Translations under genes and position numbers: made by a program
Notes under the pieces: model-generated
Seen by the model: only the letters and a program-made list of their open reading frames with translations
What the model was told of the DNA's origin: nothing
Database searches by the model: none
Assembly (NCBI GenBank): GCA_038562555.1
Contig: JBCFBK010000026.1
Location: 1 to 64,000, forward strand
Source of the DNA: JBCFBK01 sp038562555
GTDB taxonomy: Bacteria > Bacteroidota > Bacteroidia > Bacteroidales > Prolixibacteraceae
Direction: 5' to 3'
Length of the DNA stretch: 64,000 bases
Part shown: one piece after another, positions 49,580-59,794 of the stretch
How positions within the stretch are numbered: position 1 is the stretch's first letter
Layout: each line of letters opens with the position of its first letter

Positions 49580-52420
49580 TCAACTTCGCCTGCAAATGGA
49601 ATTATAGGGGCAAAGGCGGCAATGATCCAGCCTGATTGTCTGGTCATAAACGTTTTCGGCGCTGAATATTTCCTCAAGAAAACTTTCCAGACTAACAACA
49701 AAATCAGACGACAGTTCCGGGTAATTGACTACCTGGTTGTTTTGCCTGATCTCCGGCCGAAAATCGTCCCTGAAAAATTCATCGATTTTATAAATCGCAG
49801 GATAGAGGGAACCGGATCCGTTTGTTCGGCGGTATATCTCCGAATAAACGAGCGTCTGAAAGATTTCTTTGGGCCGCCTGTCTTTCTCCCGGTTATAAAA
49901 TTCTGAAAAATCAGTGAATTTCAACACCAGGTTGCGGCCGGTTTTGTAATCAACAATCCGGACTCCCTCAGCTGTCTGATCGATCCGGTCGATCACACCG
50001 CCCAGCACAATCTGGTGTTCGGCACCATTCACCCTGATCCGGAACGGCGCTTCATAATGTCCTTCCAGGTCCAGAATGGTGAACGGGGCAAAATTCATAT
50101 CATTCTCCAGCATTTTTTCCAGATAGGTCCGGAGATTTTCCGCGATCAGCATATTTTTTCCGGTAATCGGAACATCTTTCAGGCTCTTGTCCTTCAGATA
50201 CTCGCGGGCAAAAGCGAGGCGTACCGCTTTTCCTATCCGGTTTGGGTTTGACGCGGCAACCTTCAGATCATCCCTGGTAACCTGCTGTTTCCCCTTAAAA
50301 TCGGAATAGATCAGTTCTGCTGCATGATGAAACAGGTTTCCGAATAAACGCGGATCGATCTCCTCCAGAACTTCGTCAGATTCTTTGAGCCCGGCCAGAT
50401 GGCGAAAATAAAATTTTAACCGGCAATCCAGATACGTATTAAGTGCGCTTGGAGTTAATGGTTTTACGGAATAGCGTTCCAACAAACGCTGTTGATGAAC
50501 GCTGGTTCCCGGAACTGAAATCGGTCTTGAGCCGGAAGCTCTGAAGTCAAAATCAAAATGACAGAGTTCCGGACTATACCCCGAATTATAACGAAGCTGA
50601 AAAATATACCTGCTCATTTCACCGGTGTTTAATCCATCGGTCGAAGAATCATAGACCAGGACCACCTCTTCGGCCCGGTGGAGAAGACGATAAAAATAAT
50701 AGGCATACATGGCATCCTGCTCTTCATAGGCCGGAAGTCCGAAGGCTTTTCTCAGGTTGTAAGGGATAAAAGAGTGAACGGCCGATGTCTTCGGCAGCTT
50801 ACCTTCGTTCACTGAAAACAAAATAAGCTTTTTGAAATCGAGCGTTCTGGTTTCAAGCACACCCATGACCTGCAGTCCCGAAAGCGGCTCCCCTTCAAAA
50901 GGGATGTTTATGCGCTGCAAATGCCTGAGAAAAATGCGGTAGAAAAGCGGTAAGCTCATCTGCCCGGGCTGATACATGTTCAGGGTATCGACCAAACGTT
51001 GTAATGCAAGGTAAGTCTGGTACAAATATTCAGCGTCAAGTCCGGCCGGCTGGTCTTCAGCATGAGGCAACCGCACGGCCAGTTTCCTGATGATTGATAA
51101 AAACCAGGCCGCTGCATCCTGCCATTTTCCCGGTCTCTGAAAAATCAGCCTAAGCAACTCATCTTCCTGCATATCGGAAGCCCGTACCAGTATCTTATTC
51201 TGAGTGCGGATTTCACGGACGAGTTTCAGCGTTTCAGGCCCGGCAATTAACTGATGATTCAGGACAGCCAACACCGGCCTGTGATAAAAGGTGTCTTCAC
51301 CATCAATTTTGCGATAGTCTTTTTGAAGACTGATCAGTTGGTCGATCAAACTGTATACCGGAGTATCCTGCAAAGGATAACCCATGGTAATATTGATACT
51401 TTTCGATATGCATCCTGCTGCCGAAACAACGGGAATAAGCATGCTTTCGTCGGCCAGCACCAGGGCAGCTTCATCGAAAGAATCCGTTCCTGTTGTGCCC
51501 GTGAAAAACCGATGTTGATTAATCACCTGCGCCTGTGCAACCTGCCCCGGTACGGCGACTACCTGAAGGCGTTTCAGCAGGGAAGGTTCCGGATCAGCGA
51601 CGAAATTTGCAGGCATAGGAAAACGGATCAGGTTTTTTCGGACAAACAAACCGGCTTCATGCGTTTGGTCGGAGACAAAACGTTCATCATAATCCCAGAA
51701 GAAATCGGCTTTGCCTGCCGATCTGAACCATTGAAAAAGCTGTTCTTCGCAGGCATTCAATGCATTAAAACCGACAAAGACGTAGCGATCCGACTGTAAA
51801 GGTATTTTCCCGTCCTGGTTCAGCATTTCGATAATGCTTCGGTAAACCATTCCGCTGTAACCTACACCCTCATTCAGTAATTCAGTACGAAACCGGTCGT
51901 AAACGGCATTGAGTTTATTCCAGATATTCAAAAATTTATCCCTGTTTATTGAACTGCCCGAACGCCCCAGGTTTCCCCAAAACATTTCCGCGGCCTGTCG
52001 TTGCCGGGGACTTAAGTAATCAAACCGGATATCGATCTCCTTCAAATCGGAAATATTCCGGAACAGGTCCCCGGCATCCAGCAAATACTTATCGATATCG
52101 TTAAAATCATTCAACAGGATTTCGCCCCAGAAAAAAAAATCATCAAGCTGCTCAGGATGACCTGTTTCCCTGATATAGATCTGGTGGAGGCGCAAAATCA
52201 GATTGATCTGGTCTGAAATTTGTAAGCCTGATACCTGCGAAACGAGTTCATCGATAGTTAGCACCTCGGGACCCAAAACAGGCTGTTTAACCAATCCGTT
52301 CAGATAAGCATTGAAAAAAACACCTGACCGCCGGCCTGGAAAGACGACGGAAATTTGGTCTATATTTTTACCATGTTGCTGATAAAGGAAACCAGCAACC
52401 TGTTTTAAGAAAGGATTCAT
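49580..52420 (-). CDS. AddB-like PD-(D/E)XK nuclease with probable Fe-S cluster
   Basis: 946 aa. The N-terminal two thirds resemble a degenerate SF1 helicase (ISVVFPGRRSGVFFNAYL in place of Walker A; SEVNEGKLPKTSAV-like later motif). The C-terminal nuclease (about 670-946) has FGNLFHHAAELIY, GGVIDRIDQ and the catalytic VDYKTGRN. Four Cys are placed as in the iron-sulfur nucleases AddB and Cas4: one in YLDCRLKFYFRH and three in DHCRLCPYNSICRR at the end. It probably works with an AddA-like helicase in double-strand-break processing (inference). ATG 52420 (MNPFLKQVAGFL) preferred; 22 more codons are open upstream. Confidence 0.87.
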   Translation of the reverse strand: MNPFLKQVAGFLYQQHGKNIDQISVVFPGRRSGVFFNAYLNGLVKQPVLGPEVLTIDELVSQVSGLQISDQINLILRLHQIYIRETGHPEQLDDFFFWGEILLNDFNDIDKYLLDAGDLFRNISDLKEIDIRFDYLSPRQRQAAEMFWGNLGRSGSSINRDKFLNIWNKLNAVYDRFRTELLNEGVGYSGMVYRSIIEMLNQDGKIPLQSDRYVFVGFNALNACEEQLFQWFRSAGKADFFWDYDERFVSDQTHEAGLFVRKNLIRFPMPANFVADPEPSLLKRLQVVAVPGQVAQAQVINQHRFFTGTTGTDSFDEAALVLADESMLIPVVSAAGCISKSINITMGYPLQDTPVYSLIDQLISLQKDYRKIDGEDTFYHRPVLAVLNHQLIAGPETLKLVREIRTQNKILVRASDMQEDELLRLIFQRPGKWQDAAAWFLSIIRKLAVRLPHAEDQPAGLDAEYLYQTYLALQRLVDTLNMYQPGQMSLPLFYRIFLRHLQRINIPFEGEPLSGLQVMGVLETRTLDFKKLILFSVNEGKLPKTSAVHSFIPYNLRKAFGLPAYEEQDAMYAYYFYRLLHRAEEVVLVYDSSTDGLNTGEMSRYIFQLRYNSGYSPELCHFDFDFRASGSRPISVPGTSVHQQRLLERYSVKPLTPSALNTYLDCRLKFYFRHLAGLKESDEVLEEIDPRLFGNLFHHAAELIYSDFKGKQQVTRDDLKVAASNPNRIGKAVRLAFAREYLKDKSLKDVPITGKNMLIAENLRTYLEKMLENDMNFAPFTILDLEGHYEAPFRIRVNGAEHQIVLGGVIDRIDQTAEGVRIVDYKTGRNLVLKFTDFSEFYNREKDRRPKEIFQTLVYSEIYRRTNGSGSLYPAIYKIDEFFRDDFRPEIRQNNQVVNYPELSSDFVVSLESFLEEIFSAENVYDQTIRLDHCRLCPYNSICRRS

Positions 52421-52527
52421 TCGTCTTGTTGAAGATAATACTTTAAAATTAATACCAAAGGACGGAAAAACAATCCGCCTGATCAAACAGTTTAATAGGA
52501 TTATTCATTTTTTAAAAAAATTAAATT

Positions 52528-53340
52528 ATGACACCAACATTCCCCGGGAAAACCAGTCATGGTTCGCTTGCCTGTAACTTGCCTCATGATAGTTCAGAGT
52601 CCTTAACCTTTAAACAAGTTTTTAGCTCCCGACTGATCTCATTGGGGCTGATCTTGTCTTTTTTACTCGTCAGCCAGTTTTCACGGGCACAACAGCCGGT
52701 CAATCCACTGGAGTCAACGCCCTATATTGAAGTAACCGGAGAAGGCGAAACGGAAGTGGTCCCAGATGAAATTTATCTTCGCTTCACCCTGAAGGAACGA
52801 TATGACGGCAGAGACAAGACCGGACTGGACGAACTTGAAAAACAACTGAGACAATTGCTCGCGAAGAATAAATTTAAGCTCGAAAACCTCTCGCTTGCCG
52901 ATGCCAACGCCGACTACATTACCATAAAGCGCAAGAAAAAAGATGTCCTGCAGGCGAAAGATTTTATTTTAAAGGTTACAACAACCACCGAGTTGACAGA
53001 TCTCTGGAATATCCTCGACGAGGTGGATGCGCAGGATGCTTTCGTCAGCCGTGTGGATCACAGCAAGATGGAAGAGCTGGAAAAAGAGGTGAAGATCAAG
53101 GCTGTTAAAAACGCCCGGGAAAAAGCAACCTACCTGCTGAACGCGGCCGGCGCAGAGCCTGGGAAAATCCTGTTTTTGCAGGAACGCGAAAACTATACCC
53201 CCATGTTGATGACCAGAACCCAACAAAAAGCTGTTGCTTTTGATGCAGGAGCAGAGGCAGTACCCGTTGAACCTGAAATTTCTTTTCAAAAGATTAAGCT
53301 GAATTATAAGGTGTTTGCCCGTTTTGCCATTGCAGAATAG
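52528..53340 (+). CDS. SIMPL-domain (DUF541) protein
   Basis: 270 aa exported protein. Signal-anchor at about 33-52 after an unusually long polar N-terminus (32 aa), then an SRAQQP cleavage-like site. The SIMPL domain (about 65-268) begins IEVTGEGETEVVPDEIYLRF and ends QKIKLNYKVFARFAI. KAVKNAREKATYLLNAAGAEPG is the domain's central helix. These are periplasmic or outer-membrane proteins of unclear role. A methionine nearer the signal (after residue 20) is lacking, so ATG 52528 is kept. Confidence 0.85.
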   Translation: MTPTFPGKTSHGSLACNLPHDSSESLTFKQVFSSRLISLGLILSFLLVSQFSRAQQPVNPLESTPYIEVTGEGETEVVPDEIYLRFTLKERYDGRDKTGLDELEKQLRQLLAKNKFKLENLSLADANADYITIKRKKKDVLQAKDFILKVTTTTELTDLWNILDEVDAQDAFVSRVDHSKMEELEKEVKIKAVKNAREKATYLLNAAGAEPGKILFLQERENYTPMLMTRTQQKAVAFDAGAEAVPVEPEISFQKIKLNYKVFARFAIAE

Positions 53341-53352
53341 CACCATCTGTGC

Positions 53353-53386
53353 AACCGTCATTGCGATTATTGCAATGACGGTTTTT
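53353..53386. terminator. Strong terminator between convergent SIMPL and cytochrome c genes
   Basis: A perfect 12-bp stem AACCGTCATTGC and its complement around a 7-nt loop, with a T-run on the plus strand and an A/T-poor start on the other. It overlaps the stop end of the cytochrome gene (53,367). Confidence 0.88.
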
Positions 53387-53846
53387 CCTTCCGGGCGGCG
53401 GCAATTTCGGCAGGCGTCACCGCATCAAAAGAGTTTCCAAATGAGGAACGGACATAGGAAATCACGTCGGCCAGTTCCTGATCGCTCAGATGACTGTGCG
53501 GAGCCATATAGTTATTATAGACTTTCCCGGCTACCTCTATTTTGCCTTGCATCCCGTTTAACACAACCTTGATAAGAGAATCCTTATTTTCGGTATAAAT
53601 GTTCGGGGTCAGCGGCGGATACATCCCGGGGACTCCGGTGCCGTTCGACTGGTGGCAGGTAGCACAGTAATTTGCATATACAGCTTCGCCGGGATGCTTC
53701 TTTGCTTCCGGTTTTGCCGGTTTCATACCGTCAGTCAGCGTTGATGTATCAAGCGGTTGCGGTTTACCTTCCTTTTCGTTGCTTCCGCAACTATAAGCCA
53801 GCATGACACAGGCAAGACTGAGCGAATAAAGAGTCCTTTTTTGCAT
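53367..53846 (-). CDS. c-type cytochrome lipoprotein
   Basis: 159 aa. Lipoprotein signal with lipobox LAYSC (Cys20). One haem c motif, CATCH (Cys61, Cys64, His65), and a distal Met in YNNYMAPHSHLSDQELADV, giving His-Met ligation. GTGVPGMYPPLTPN is typical of mono-haem class I domains fused or paired with dehydrogenases. It lies downstream of a sugar dehydrogenase gene on the same strand and probably accepts its electrons on the membrane surface. Confidence 0.92.
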   Translation of the reverse strand: MQKRTLYSLSLACVMLAYSCGSNEKEGKPQPLDTSTLTDGMKPAKPEAKKHPGEAVYANYCATCHQSNGTGVPGMYPPLTPNIYTENKDSLIKVVLNGMQGKIEVAGKVYNNYMAPHSHLSDQELADVISYVRSSFGNSFDAVTPAEIAAARKEKPSLQ

Positions 53847-53848
53847 GA

Positions 53849-53917
53849 AATATAAATTGATAAAACTGATAAATTGATAAAATAATTAAATTATAACTTG
53901 ATAAATAATAATATTGA
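53849..53917. repeat. A/T-rich tract J, period 8-9 (ATAAATTG type)
   Basis: Units such as ATAAATTG, ATAAAACTG and AACTTG repeat at 8-9-nt intervals in the gap between the cytochrome and dehydrogenase genes. Weakest of the repeat tracts, because A/T bias alone could produce part of it. Confidence 0.45.
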
Positions 53918-55198
53918 CTACAGATTATAAAACACCCTCCAGATCGTTCCTTTCACATCGTCACAAATATAAAGCGAGCCATCGGGTCCCTGTGCAAGTC
54001 CGCATGGACGGTGTTTAGCATCGCCGGGACTTGCAACAACATTGGCTCCGGCAAATCCGTCAGCAAATACTTCCCATTGTCCGGCGGGAATCTTTCCTTC
54101 AAATGGCACGAAAACAACCGAATAACCTTCCTGCTCAGGCGACCTGTTCCATGAACCGTGAAAAGCGATAAACGCCCCATTCCGGTATTTTTCCGGGAAC
54201 ATGTCGCCGGTATAAAAAAGCAGGTCGTTAGGCCCGATATGACCGGGAAACGCGAGGATCGGATCATCTTTAGCATCACAGCGGCCAACTTCGTTTCCGT
54301 CGCCGCCGTATTCAGGAGCCAGAACTTTCTTCTCCTGAAATTGATCATAATAGCAATAGGGCCAGCCAAAGTCGGAACCGCTTTCAACAAGTAAAAATTC
54401 CTCTGCGGGCAAATCGTTACTTTGTTCTGTTGTATACAAGTCGGGGTAAAACTGATTCAACTGATCCCGGCCGTGCTGCAGGGCATACAGCGTGTTTTCC
54501 TGTTTGTTCCAGTGAATAGCGACCGCATTTCTGATCCCTGTGGCATAACGTTGCCCGTCGTTCATCTGGTCCTGGTTTTGCCGGTCGGCACTGAACTTCC
54601 AGATCCCGCCAAATTTTTCCAGAAGCGGGCAGGGATCTATTCCCGGTGATCCTTTTGTCCTGTCCTGTTCCTGGCAGGCATTTGCCGGTGCACCTACGGT
54701 CACGTACATACTCCCGTTATCATCGAAGGTAAACGGCTTGGTAGCGTGCTGATGCGTTTCTTCGAACCCTTCCGCAATGACCTCATAGGAAGGATCGGGC
54801 ACCAGTTCTCCTTGTTTCAATTTGTAACGCACAACAATGGTATCGGCGCCAAAATACAGATAGTCATTTCTCAACCCAATTCCCGTTCCCTCAAATTCAC
54901 CGGCATACTCAACCCGGTCAGCTTTCCCGTCATTTGTCGTATCTCTCAGGCATACAATACCCCCACCCTTTTCCTGCCGGCTCAGCGAAGCGTAAATATC
55001 GCCGTTATCAGCAACCTTCAGATGACGTGTCTGACCAAGATCATCGGCAACGATAAGTGCCGAAAATCCCTCGGGCAACGAAATGCCTCCATTATCCACA
55101 TCTGCCTTTATGGTACCCTCGTGCGCATTATCCGATTTGCAGCCAACGATAAGCACCAAAACAAAAACAAACCACATCTTTACATCCATTTGCTTCAT
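53918..55198 (-). CDS. Soluble PQQ-type aldose/sorbosone dehydrogenase, lipoprotein
   Basis: 426 aa, six-bladed propeller of the GDH/sorbosone dehydrogenase (GSDH) type. Lipobox LIVGC (about Cys20) anchors it. LPEGFSALIVADDLGQTRHLKV starts the first blade. Ca/PQQ-region features are GRDQLNQFYPDLY, SGSDFGWPYCYYD and FIAFHGSWNRSPEQEGYSVV; the HGSWNR motif is diagnostic. The C-terminus is CGLAQGPDGSLYICDD. It oxidises a sugar or sugar aldehyde in the periplasm. ATG 55198 (MKQMDVKMW) chosen for the signal peptide. It precedes the cytochrome c gene. Confidence 0.9.
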   Translation of the reverse strand: MKQMDVKMWFVFVLVLIVGCKSDNAHEGTIKADVDNGGISLPEGFSALIVADDLGQTRHLKVADNGDIYASLSRQEKGGGIVCLRDTTNDGKADRVEYAGEFEGTGIGLRNDYLYFGADTIVVRYKLKQGELVPDPSYEVIAEGFEETHQHATKPFTFDDNGSMYVTVGAPANACQEQDRTKGSPGIDPCPLLEKFGGIWKFSADRQNQDQMNDGQRYATGIRNAVAIHWNKQENTLYALQHGRDQLNQFYPDLYTTEQSNDLPAEEFLLVESGSDFGWPYCYYDQFQEKKVLAPEYGGDGNEVGRCDAKDDPILAFPGHIGPNDLLFYTGDMFPEKYRNGAFIAFHGSWNRSPEQEGYSVVFVPFEGKIPAGQWEVFADGFAGANVVASPGDAKHRPCGLAQGPDGSLYICDDVKGTIWRVFYNL

Positions 55199-55432
55199 AT
55201 TATCCAGGTTTATGAATTTTCTTTGCGAACGCTTAACAGCAGGTTTAACAAGGTAGTTACTCACTTGAAAAAAGAAACAGATCTGTTTCCCGTTTTGTTC
55301 TAAGACTGAAAGATAATGCGAAAACGAGCATCTGTTTTCAACCTCATTTTGACCTGTTGAAAAACAAATTGTACATTATTGATTAACTTTAACCGGGCTT
55401 TCTCCTTGAAGAAGTAACATTTTTTCATAACT

Positions 55433-58400
55433 ATGACAGTACAGAAGGGGCAAAATAAAAGCAGGGTTATCTATTTGTTTTCAGCTATTTGCTTGGTTTT
55501 TCTATTCATTCTGATCCTTTTACCGGTCATTTATTCACCCAACCGTTTAAAAAGTCAGCTAAGCAACTATGTCGCTGAAGCAACCGGCCAGGCGTATCAT
55601 TTCTCCTCTTCCAATATTCATTTTAATCTCGTTACAGGCACGATTTCGATCGATTCACTGCTTTTGGCGGGGACAGAAAAAACGGGAAAGTATTATCAGG
55701 TCAAAGCCGGGAAACTAACCCTGAAGGGAGCAATCTTTGACTTACTTTTCTCCCCGCAGCAATTAAAGATCCGAAGACTGGAAGTTACTGATCCTGTAGT
55801 GGAAATTTTTAACGAAAGCAGTGTTCAAAACGATCAGGAGCCACAGCAGAAACTCTATGACCATTTAAATTCCTTTTTCAGTAAAAAGGTCAAAGGCATA
55901 AACATCCGCAAAATTGAGATCAAACAAGCCGAGATCAACCGTTATCAGCATGCTGCAGATACGGCGCCTTCCCGCTTCGTTCGGGATTTCGACCTGCTTG
56001 TCAGCGACTTTCGTACCGATTTACAAATGATCAGACAGCGGAAAGAACTCTTTCATGCTGAAGAGATTTTTTTCCGCATACGCAATTTCAGCCACCTGCT
56101 GAGTGACAAGCTTCACCAGGTACACCTGGACGAGATCATTTACTCGATCCGCGAAAAAAGGATAGAAGGGAAGCATGCCCGGCTTTTCCCCACCGATACA
56201 ATAACCGGACATGCTACACTGTACTGGATAACCATGCCCTCGGTCGAAGTGGAATCGGACGATCTTGCAAATTTTGTGACTGGCGACACGATTGCCATTA
56301 AGTCGATCAATTTCGGACAGAGTGAAATCAGGATCCGGCCTTCCAAAGATACACCGGCCGATAAACAAACGAAAATTCACGAGTTTGACCTTTACCAGCT
56401 TTTCAAAAATGATTTTCAGCTCCTTTCCATTGATGAGCTTTCCATGGAAAATTCCAGGATGCGGATTGAATCGAGAACTAATAATGACAGCATTTATCAG
56501 GAAATAAAGAATATTACAGCCAACCTGAGGGGGTTCAGGCTTGACTCTATGGCCTGGATGCAGCCGGATAAGATTTTTTATTCCGATTATTTCCGGCTGA
56601 ATATCGGGTCCTACCTGCTGAAGTTTAATGATCAGGTACATCAGTTTTCGGCAACCGGCATTTTTGCGTCAAGTCAGGATAGCCTTATTCGTGCAGGCCG
56701 CATTGGGCTCATACCTGTTGATAACCGCATAAAACTGCCCACGACCGTGAATCTCAGTTGCGACAGCGTTGTTCTCCGGTCTGTCGACATGTCACGTCTG
56801 TTCCATCACCGGGAGATGCCGTTAAAAGAAGTGGCTGCCTTCCACCCCAGCGTTACGATCAATCAGTACGGCAAACCATTGGTCAGAAACAGGGACCGGC
56901 AAAGCTTGCTGTACCACTTTATCGGTAATTACGTCAAAAGCATTTATGCGCAGGTGGTTGCCATTGAGAACGGGCATCTTTCGGTGAACGACCTGCAGAA
57001 AAAGTCGGATCCGGGTATTATAGAGGCCAGGTTCAATTTCCGGCTGACCGATTTTTCTATCGATTCGGTCACCGCAAAAAGAACAGACAAGCTGTTTTAT
57101 GCCACCAACCTGGATCTGAGTTTCAGCGATTACAACATGAAACTTGCAGATGACCTCCATGGACTGAAAATAGGTCAGATCACGGTTTCCAGTATGCAAA
57201 AACTAATTGCCATTAAAAACCTGCATCTCTTTCCGGGTAAGCGGACCAATATCACCGAAGCACTGAACCGATTAAAAAGGACAGAGTTATTTGAGATTAA
57301 GGTACCCAGTCTGGCCTTATACAACACAGACATCACCCAGGCTTTTTTCAACAAAAAACTGATCATCAGCCATTTTTCCATTATCAGGCCGGATATTTAC
57401 CTCGAACTGTTTGGAAACATGAAACATCAACGCGGATCCGGTAAGGAAGAATTAAGCCTGGATGAATTTTACGAGTTATTAAATAACTACCTGACCCACA
57501 TAGAGATTGCCAAAATTGATGCTCCCGATGGCCAACTGAGGTTTGTAAATCACAGCCGCAAGGGGAAAACCATCGATATCACCAATCAATTTAGCCTTCA
57601 ACTGGATAATTTTAAACTCAACGATGATGAATTAAATAAAGACAGGCTTTTATTTTCGGATCATTTTGATCTGAAGCTAAAGGATCACTTATTTAAGCTT
57701 TCTGACAATGTCCATGTTTTAAAGGCAAAAGAAGTGGCTGTTTCATCACGAAACTCCTCGCTGTCGGTTTCAGACGCATCCCTTTATCCGCTGATTTCCA
57801 GTCCTGCCTATAAGCATCTGCCCTGGCACCTCCAGATTAAAATTCCGCAGGTTTACCTCGAACAGGTGGATCTGGAGGAAATTTATTTCAATCAGATACT
57901 CAGGGTCGGAAGTCTTTCGGTGAATTCGCCGGTAATTGAGATATACAAAAACCAAAAAGCCGCCAATAAGTTAAATTTCAAGGACCTGGCCATCCCCCTG
58001 CCCGAAGAGATGAAAGAACTGATGGTCGGAAAGGTAATGCTGAAAGCGGGGAAACTGAAAATATTTAAATACACAGCGACAGGCCTGGAATTGACCGCCG
58101 GAGCCAACCTGGAATTCGTCATCGAGCAGGGGTCGCTAAAAAGGACAACCAACAGTTCCACCGCAAAATTTACCTCGAGCGATATTGAAACCAAACTGAC
58201 CGGGTTATACCTGAATCCTAAAAACATTCCCTATTCGGTCGATGTAAACCAGATCGATTTTTCATCACGGCAAGGCCTTTTAGTATTTACCGGACTCGAT
58301 ATCCGAGCCACCGGTGCCAGTCGGGAAAAGGCAGTTGCCGGCGTACAGATCCCTCAGTTACGGTTCGAGGGGCTTGATCCTGTTGATGCGTTCCAGAACA

Positions 58401-59677
58401 ACCGGTTTCATGCCCGGCGCATCTACTCCAAAACTCCCGTTTTCACAATAAAAGCAAACGAGGAAAAAAACACCGGGAATCCGTTCTATATCAAACTCCC
58501 TCCGGATATTCAACCCGTGATGGATGAGCTTTCGGCAGAAAACGTAGTCGTTGACGACGCCTCCTTCATCTTTTTGAAGAATAATAAAAAAAACCAGTAC
58601 GATCACGTTTTCATCTCACTCGACCGTTTCCGGCTCGACAGTACGCAGTCGCAACAACCTTTTGGAGCGCAGAACCTGCTGGTATACAAAGATGACAACC
58701 AGTTTACGGATAAGATTAAACACTATGATCTGGAGGTTGACCGGATCTCCTTCACCGGCAATAAAAACACGCTTTCCTTTTCCGGCGTAAAGCTCCTACC
58801 CCGATATACCCCCGATGCGTTCCAGCAGGTGATCCCCTATCAGACCGATCACTACTCAGGCCGTGTTGAAAAAATTGATCTGACAGGAATTGACCAGGAG
58901 CGCTGGTTTGCAAAGAAAGAACTGAAAGGAAAAACGATCCTGATCAGTCAGCCGCAACTGGAAATTTACAGGGATAAGCGGACGCCGTTTGACGAAAAAC
59001 AAAGAAGAAAATTACCTCAGCAACTCCTTAAGGAAATCGATCTTCCCTTTTACTTTGATTCGGTAAAAGTAACCGAGGCCACAATTTCATACGCCGAACA
59101 TCCCGACGATCATACCAAACCCGGCATCGTTCGGTTTACCAGGCTCAACGGAAATTTATTCCCCTTCACGAATAGAGAAAGCGCCTTCAATAACAATCCG
59201 CATGTCATCCTTGATGCCAGAGGTACGCTGATGAATTCGTCTGTACTGAATGCAAGGATAGATTTTGATATGAATTCGCCTTCAGGCCGGTTTCGGGCAA
59301 AAGGGTCACTCTCCCCCTTCCAGATGGCTGCTTTAAACCCGGTTACTGAATTCAATGCCCACATTATGATCCGTTCAGGGCAGCTAAACAGGTTTGATTT
59401 TGACTTTGAGGCCGACTCGGTCAAAGCGATCGGTAAACTATGGTTTGCGTACGACGATCTGCGGATATCCATCCTGGAACAGAAAGACGGAGATACAAAG
59501 GAAGCCAAATGGTTAAGCTTCCTGGCCAACAGTTTAATGCTGCGATCAAAGAATCCGAGGACCAAAACCCTGGATCCCGATGTGATTTATTTCGAGCGCG
59601 ATCCTAAACGATCGGTCATCAACTACTGGTGGAAATCCATCTTCAGCGGAGCGAAGAATACGTTTGGAATTGAGTAG
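55433..59677 (+). CDS. Giant AsmA/DUF748-like envelope protein
   Basis: 1414 aa, one N-terminal TM segment (about 11-32, VIYLFSAICLVFLFILILLP), the rest exported. Beta-rich repeats throughout: domain starts such as ISIDSLLLAG, IRRLEVTDPVVEIF, IDELSMENSRM, VEIYKNQ and VVVDDASFIFL alternate with short Asp/Asn turns, as in AsmA/TamB/YhdP beta-groove proteins. The C-terminal part (VILDARGTLMNSSVLNARID, SPSGRFRAKGSL, FDFEADSVKAIGKLWFAYDDL) matches the AsmA-like end. Such proteins may carry lipids between membranes (family knowledge; unproven here). Low Cys. It is a single gene followed by a heptamer tract. Confidence 0.85.
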   Translation: MTVQKGQNKSRVIYLFSAICLVFLFILILLPVIYSPNRLKSQLSNYVAEATGQAYHFSSSNIHFNLVTGTISIDSLLLAGTEKTGKYYQVKAGKLTLKGAIFDLLFSPQQLKIRRLEVTDPVVEIFNESSVQNDQEPQQKLYDHLNSFFSKKVKGINIRKIEIKQAEINRYQHAADTAPSRFVRDFDLLVSDFRTDLQMIRQRKELFHAEEIFFRIRNFSHLLSDKLHQVHLDEIIYSIREKRIEGKHARLFPTDTITGHATLYWITMPSVEVESDDLANFVTGDTIAIKSINFGQSEIRIRPSKDTPADKQTKIHEFDLYQLFKNDFQLLSIDELSMENSRMRIESRTNNDSIYQEIKNITANLRGFRLDSMAWMQPDKIFYSDYFRLNIGSYLLKFNDQVHQFSATGIFASSQDSLIRAGRIGLIPVDNRIKLPTTVNLSCDSVVLRSVDMSRLFHHREMPLKEVAAFHPSVTINQYGKPLVRNRDRQSLLYHFIGNYVKSIYAQVVAIENGHLSVNDLQKKSDPGIIEARFNFRLTDFSIDSVTAKRTDKLFYATNLDLSFSDYNMKLADDLHGLKIGQITVSSMQKLIAIKNLHLFPGKRTNITEALNRLKRTELFEIKVPSLALYNTDITQAFFNKKLIISHFSIIRPDIYLELFGNMKHQRGSGKEELSLDEFYELLNNYLTHIEIAKIDAPDGQLRFVNHSRKGKTIDITNQFSLQLDNFKLNDDELNKDRLLFSDHFDLKLKDHLFKLSDNVHVLKAKEVAVSSRNSSLSVSDASLYPLISSPAYKHLPWHLQIKIPQVYLEQVDLEEIYFNQILRVGSLSVNSPVIEIYKNQKAANKLNFKDLAIPLPEEMKELMVGKVMLKAGKLKIFKYTATGLELTAGANLEFVIEQGSLKRTTNSSTAKFTSSDIETKLTGLYLNPKNIPYSVDVNQIDFSSRQGLLVFTGLDIRATGASREKAVAGVQIPQLRFEGLDPVDAFQNNRFHARRIYSKTPVFTIKANEEKNTGNPFYIKLPPDIQPVMDELSAENVVVDDASFIFLKNNKKNQYDHVFISLDRFRLDSTQSQQPFGAQNLLVYKDDNQFTDKIKHYDLEVDRISFTGNKNTLSFSGVKLLPRYTPDAFQQVIPYQTDHYSGRVEKIDLTGIDQERWFAKKELKGKTILISQPQLEIYRDKRTPFDEKQRRKLPQQLLKEIDLPFYFDSVKVTEATISYAEHPDDHTKPGIVRFTRLNGNLFPFTNRESAFNNNPHVILDARGTLMNSSVLNARIDFDMNSPSGRFRAKGSLSPFQMAALNPVTEFNAHIMIRSGQLNRFDFDFEADSVKAIGKLWFAYDDLRISILEQKDGDTKEAKWLSFLANSLMLRSKNPRTKTLDPDVIYFERDPKRSVINYWWKSIFSGAKNTFGIE

Positions 59678-59683
59678 ATAAGA

Positions 59684-59749
59684 AGCTGTTAGCTGTTAGT
59701 CGTAACTAGTAAGACAAAGCAAGCTGTTAGTTGTTAGCTAGTAGTGAGC
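59684..59749. repeat. Heptamer tract F (AGCTGTT type)
   Basis: Starting 7 nt after the AsmA-like gene: five in-register 7-mers (two AGCTGTT, AGTCGTA, ACTAGTA, AGACAAA), a 3-nt break, then four more 7-mers. The same families occur in tracts A and B. Confidence 0.85.
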
Positions 59750-59794
59750 ATGATAACCTAATTCCTGTTATGTTGAGGCCATGTTTCCGATTTC

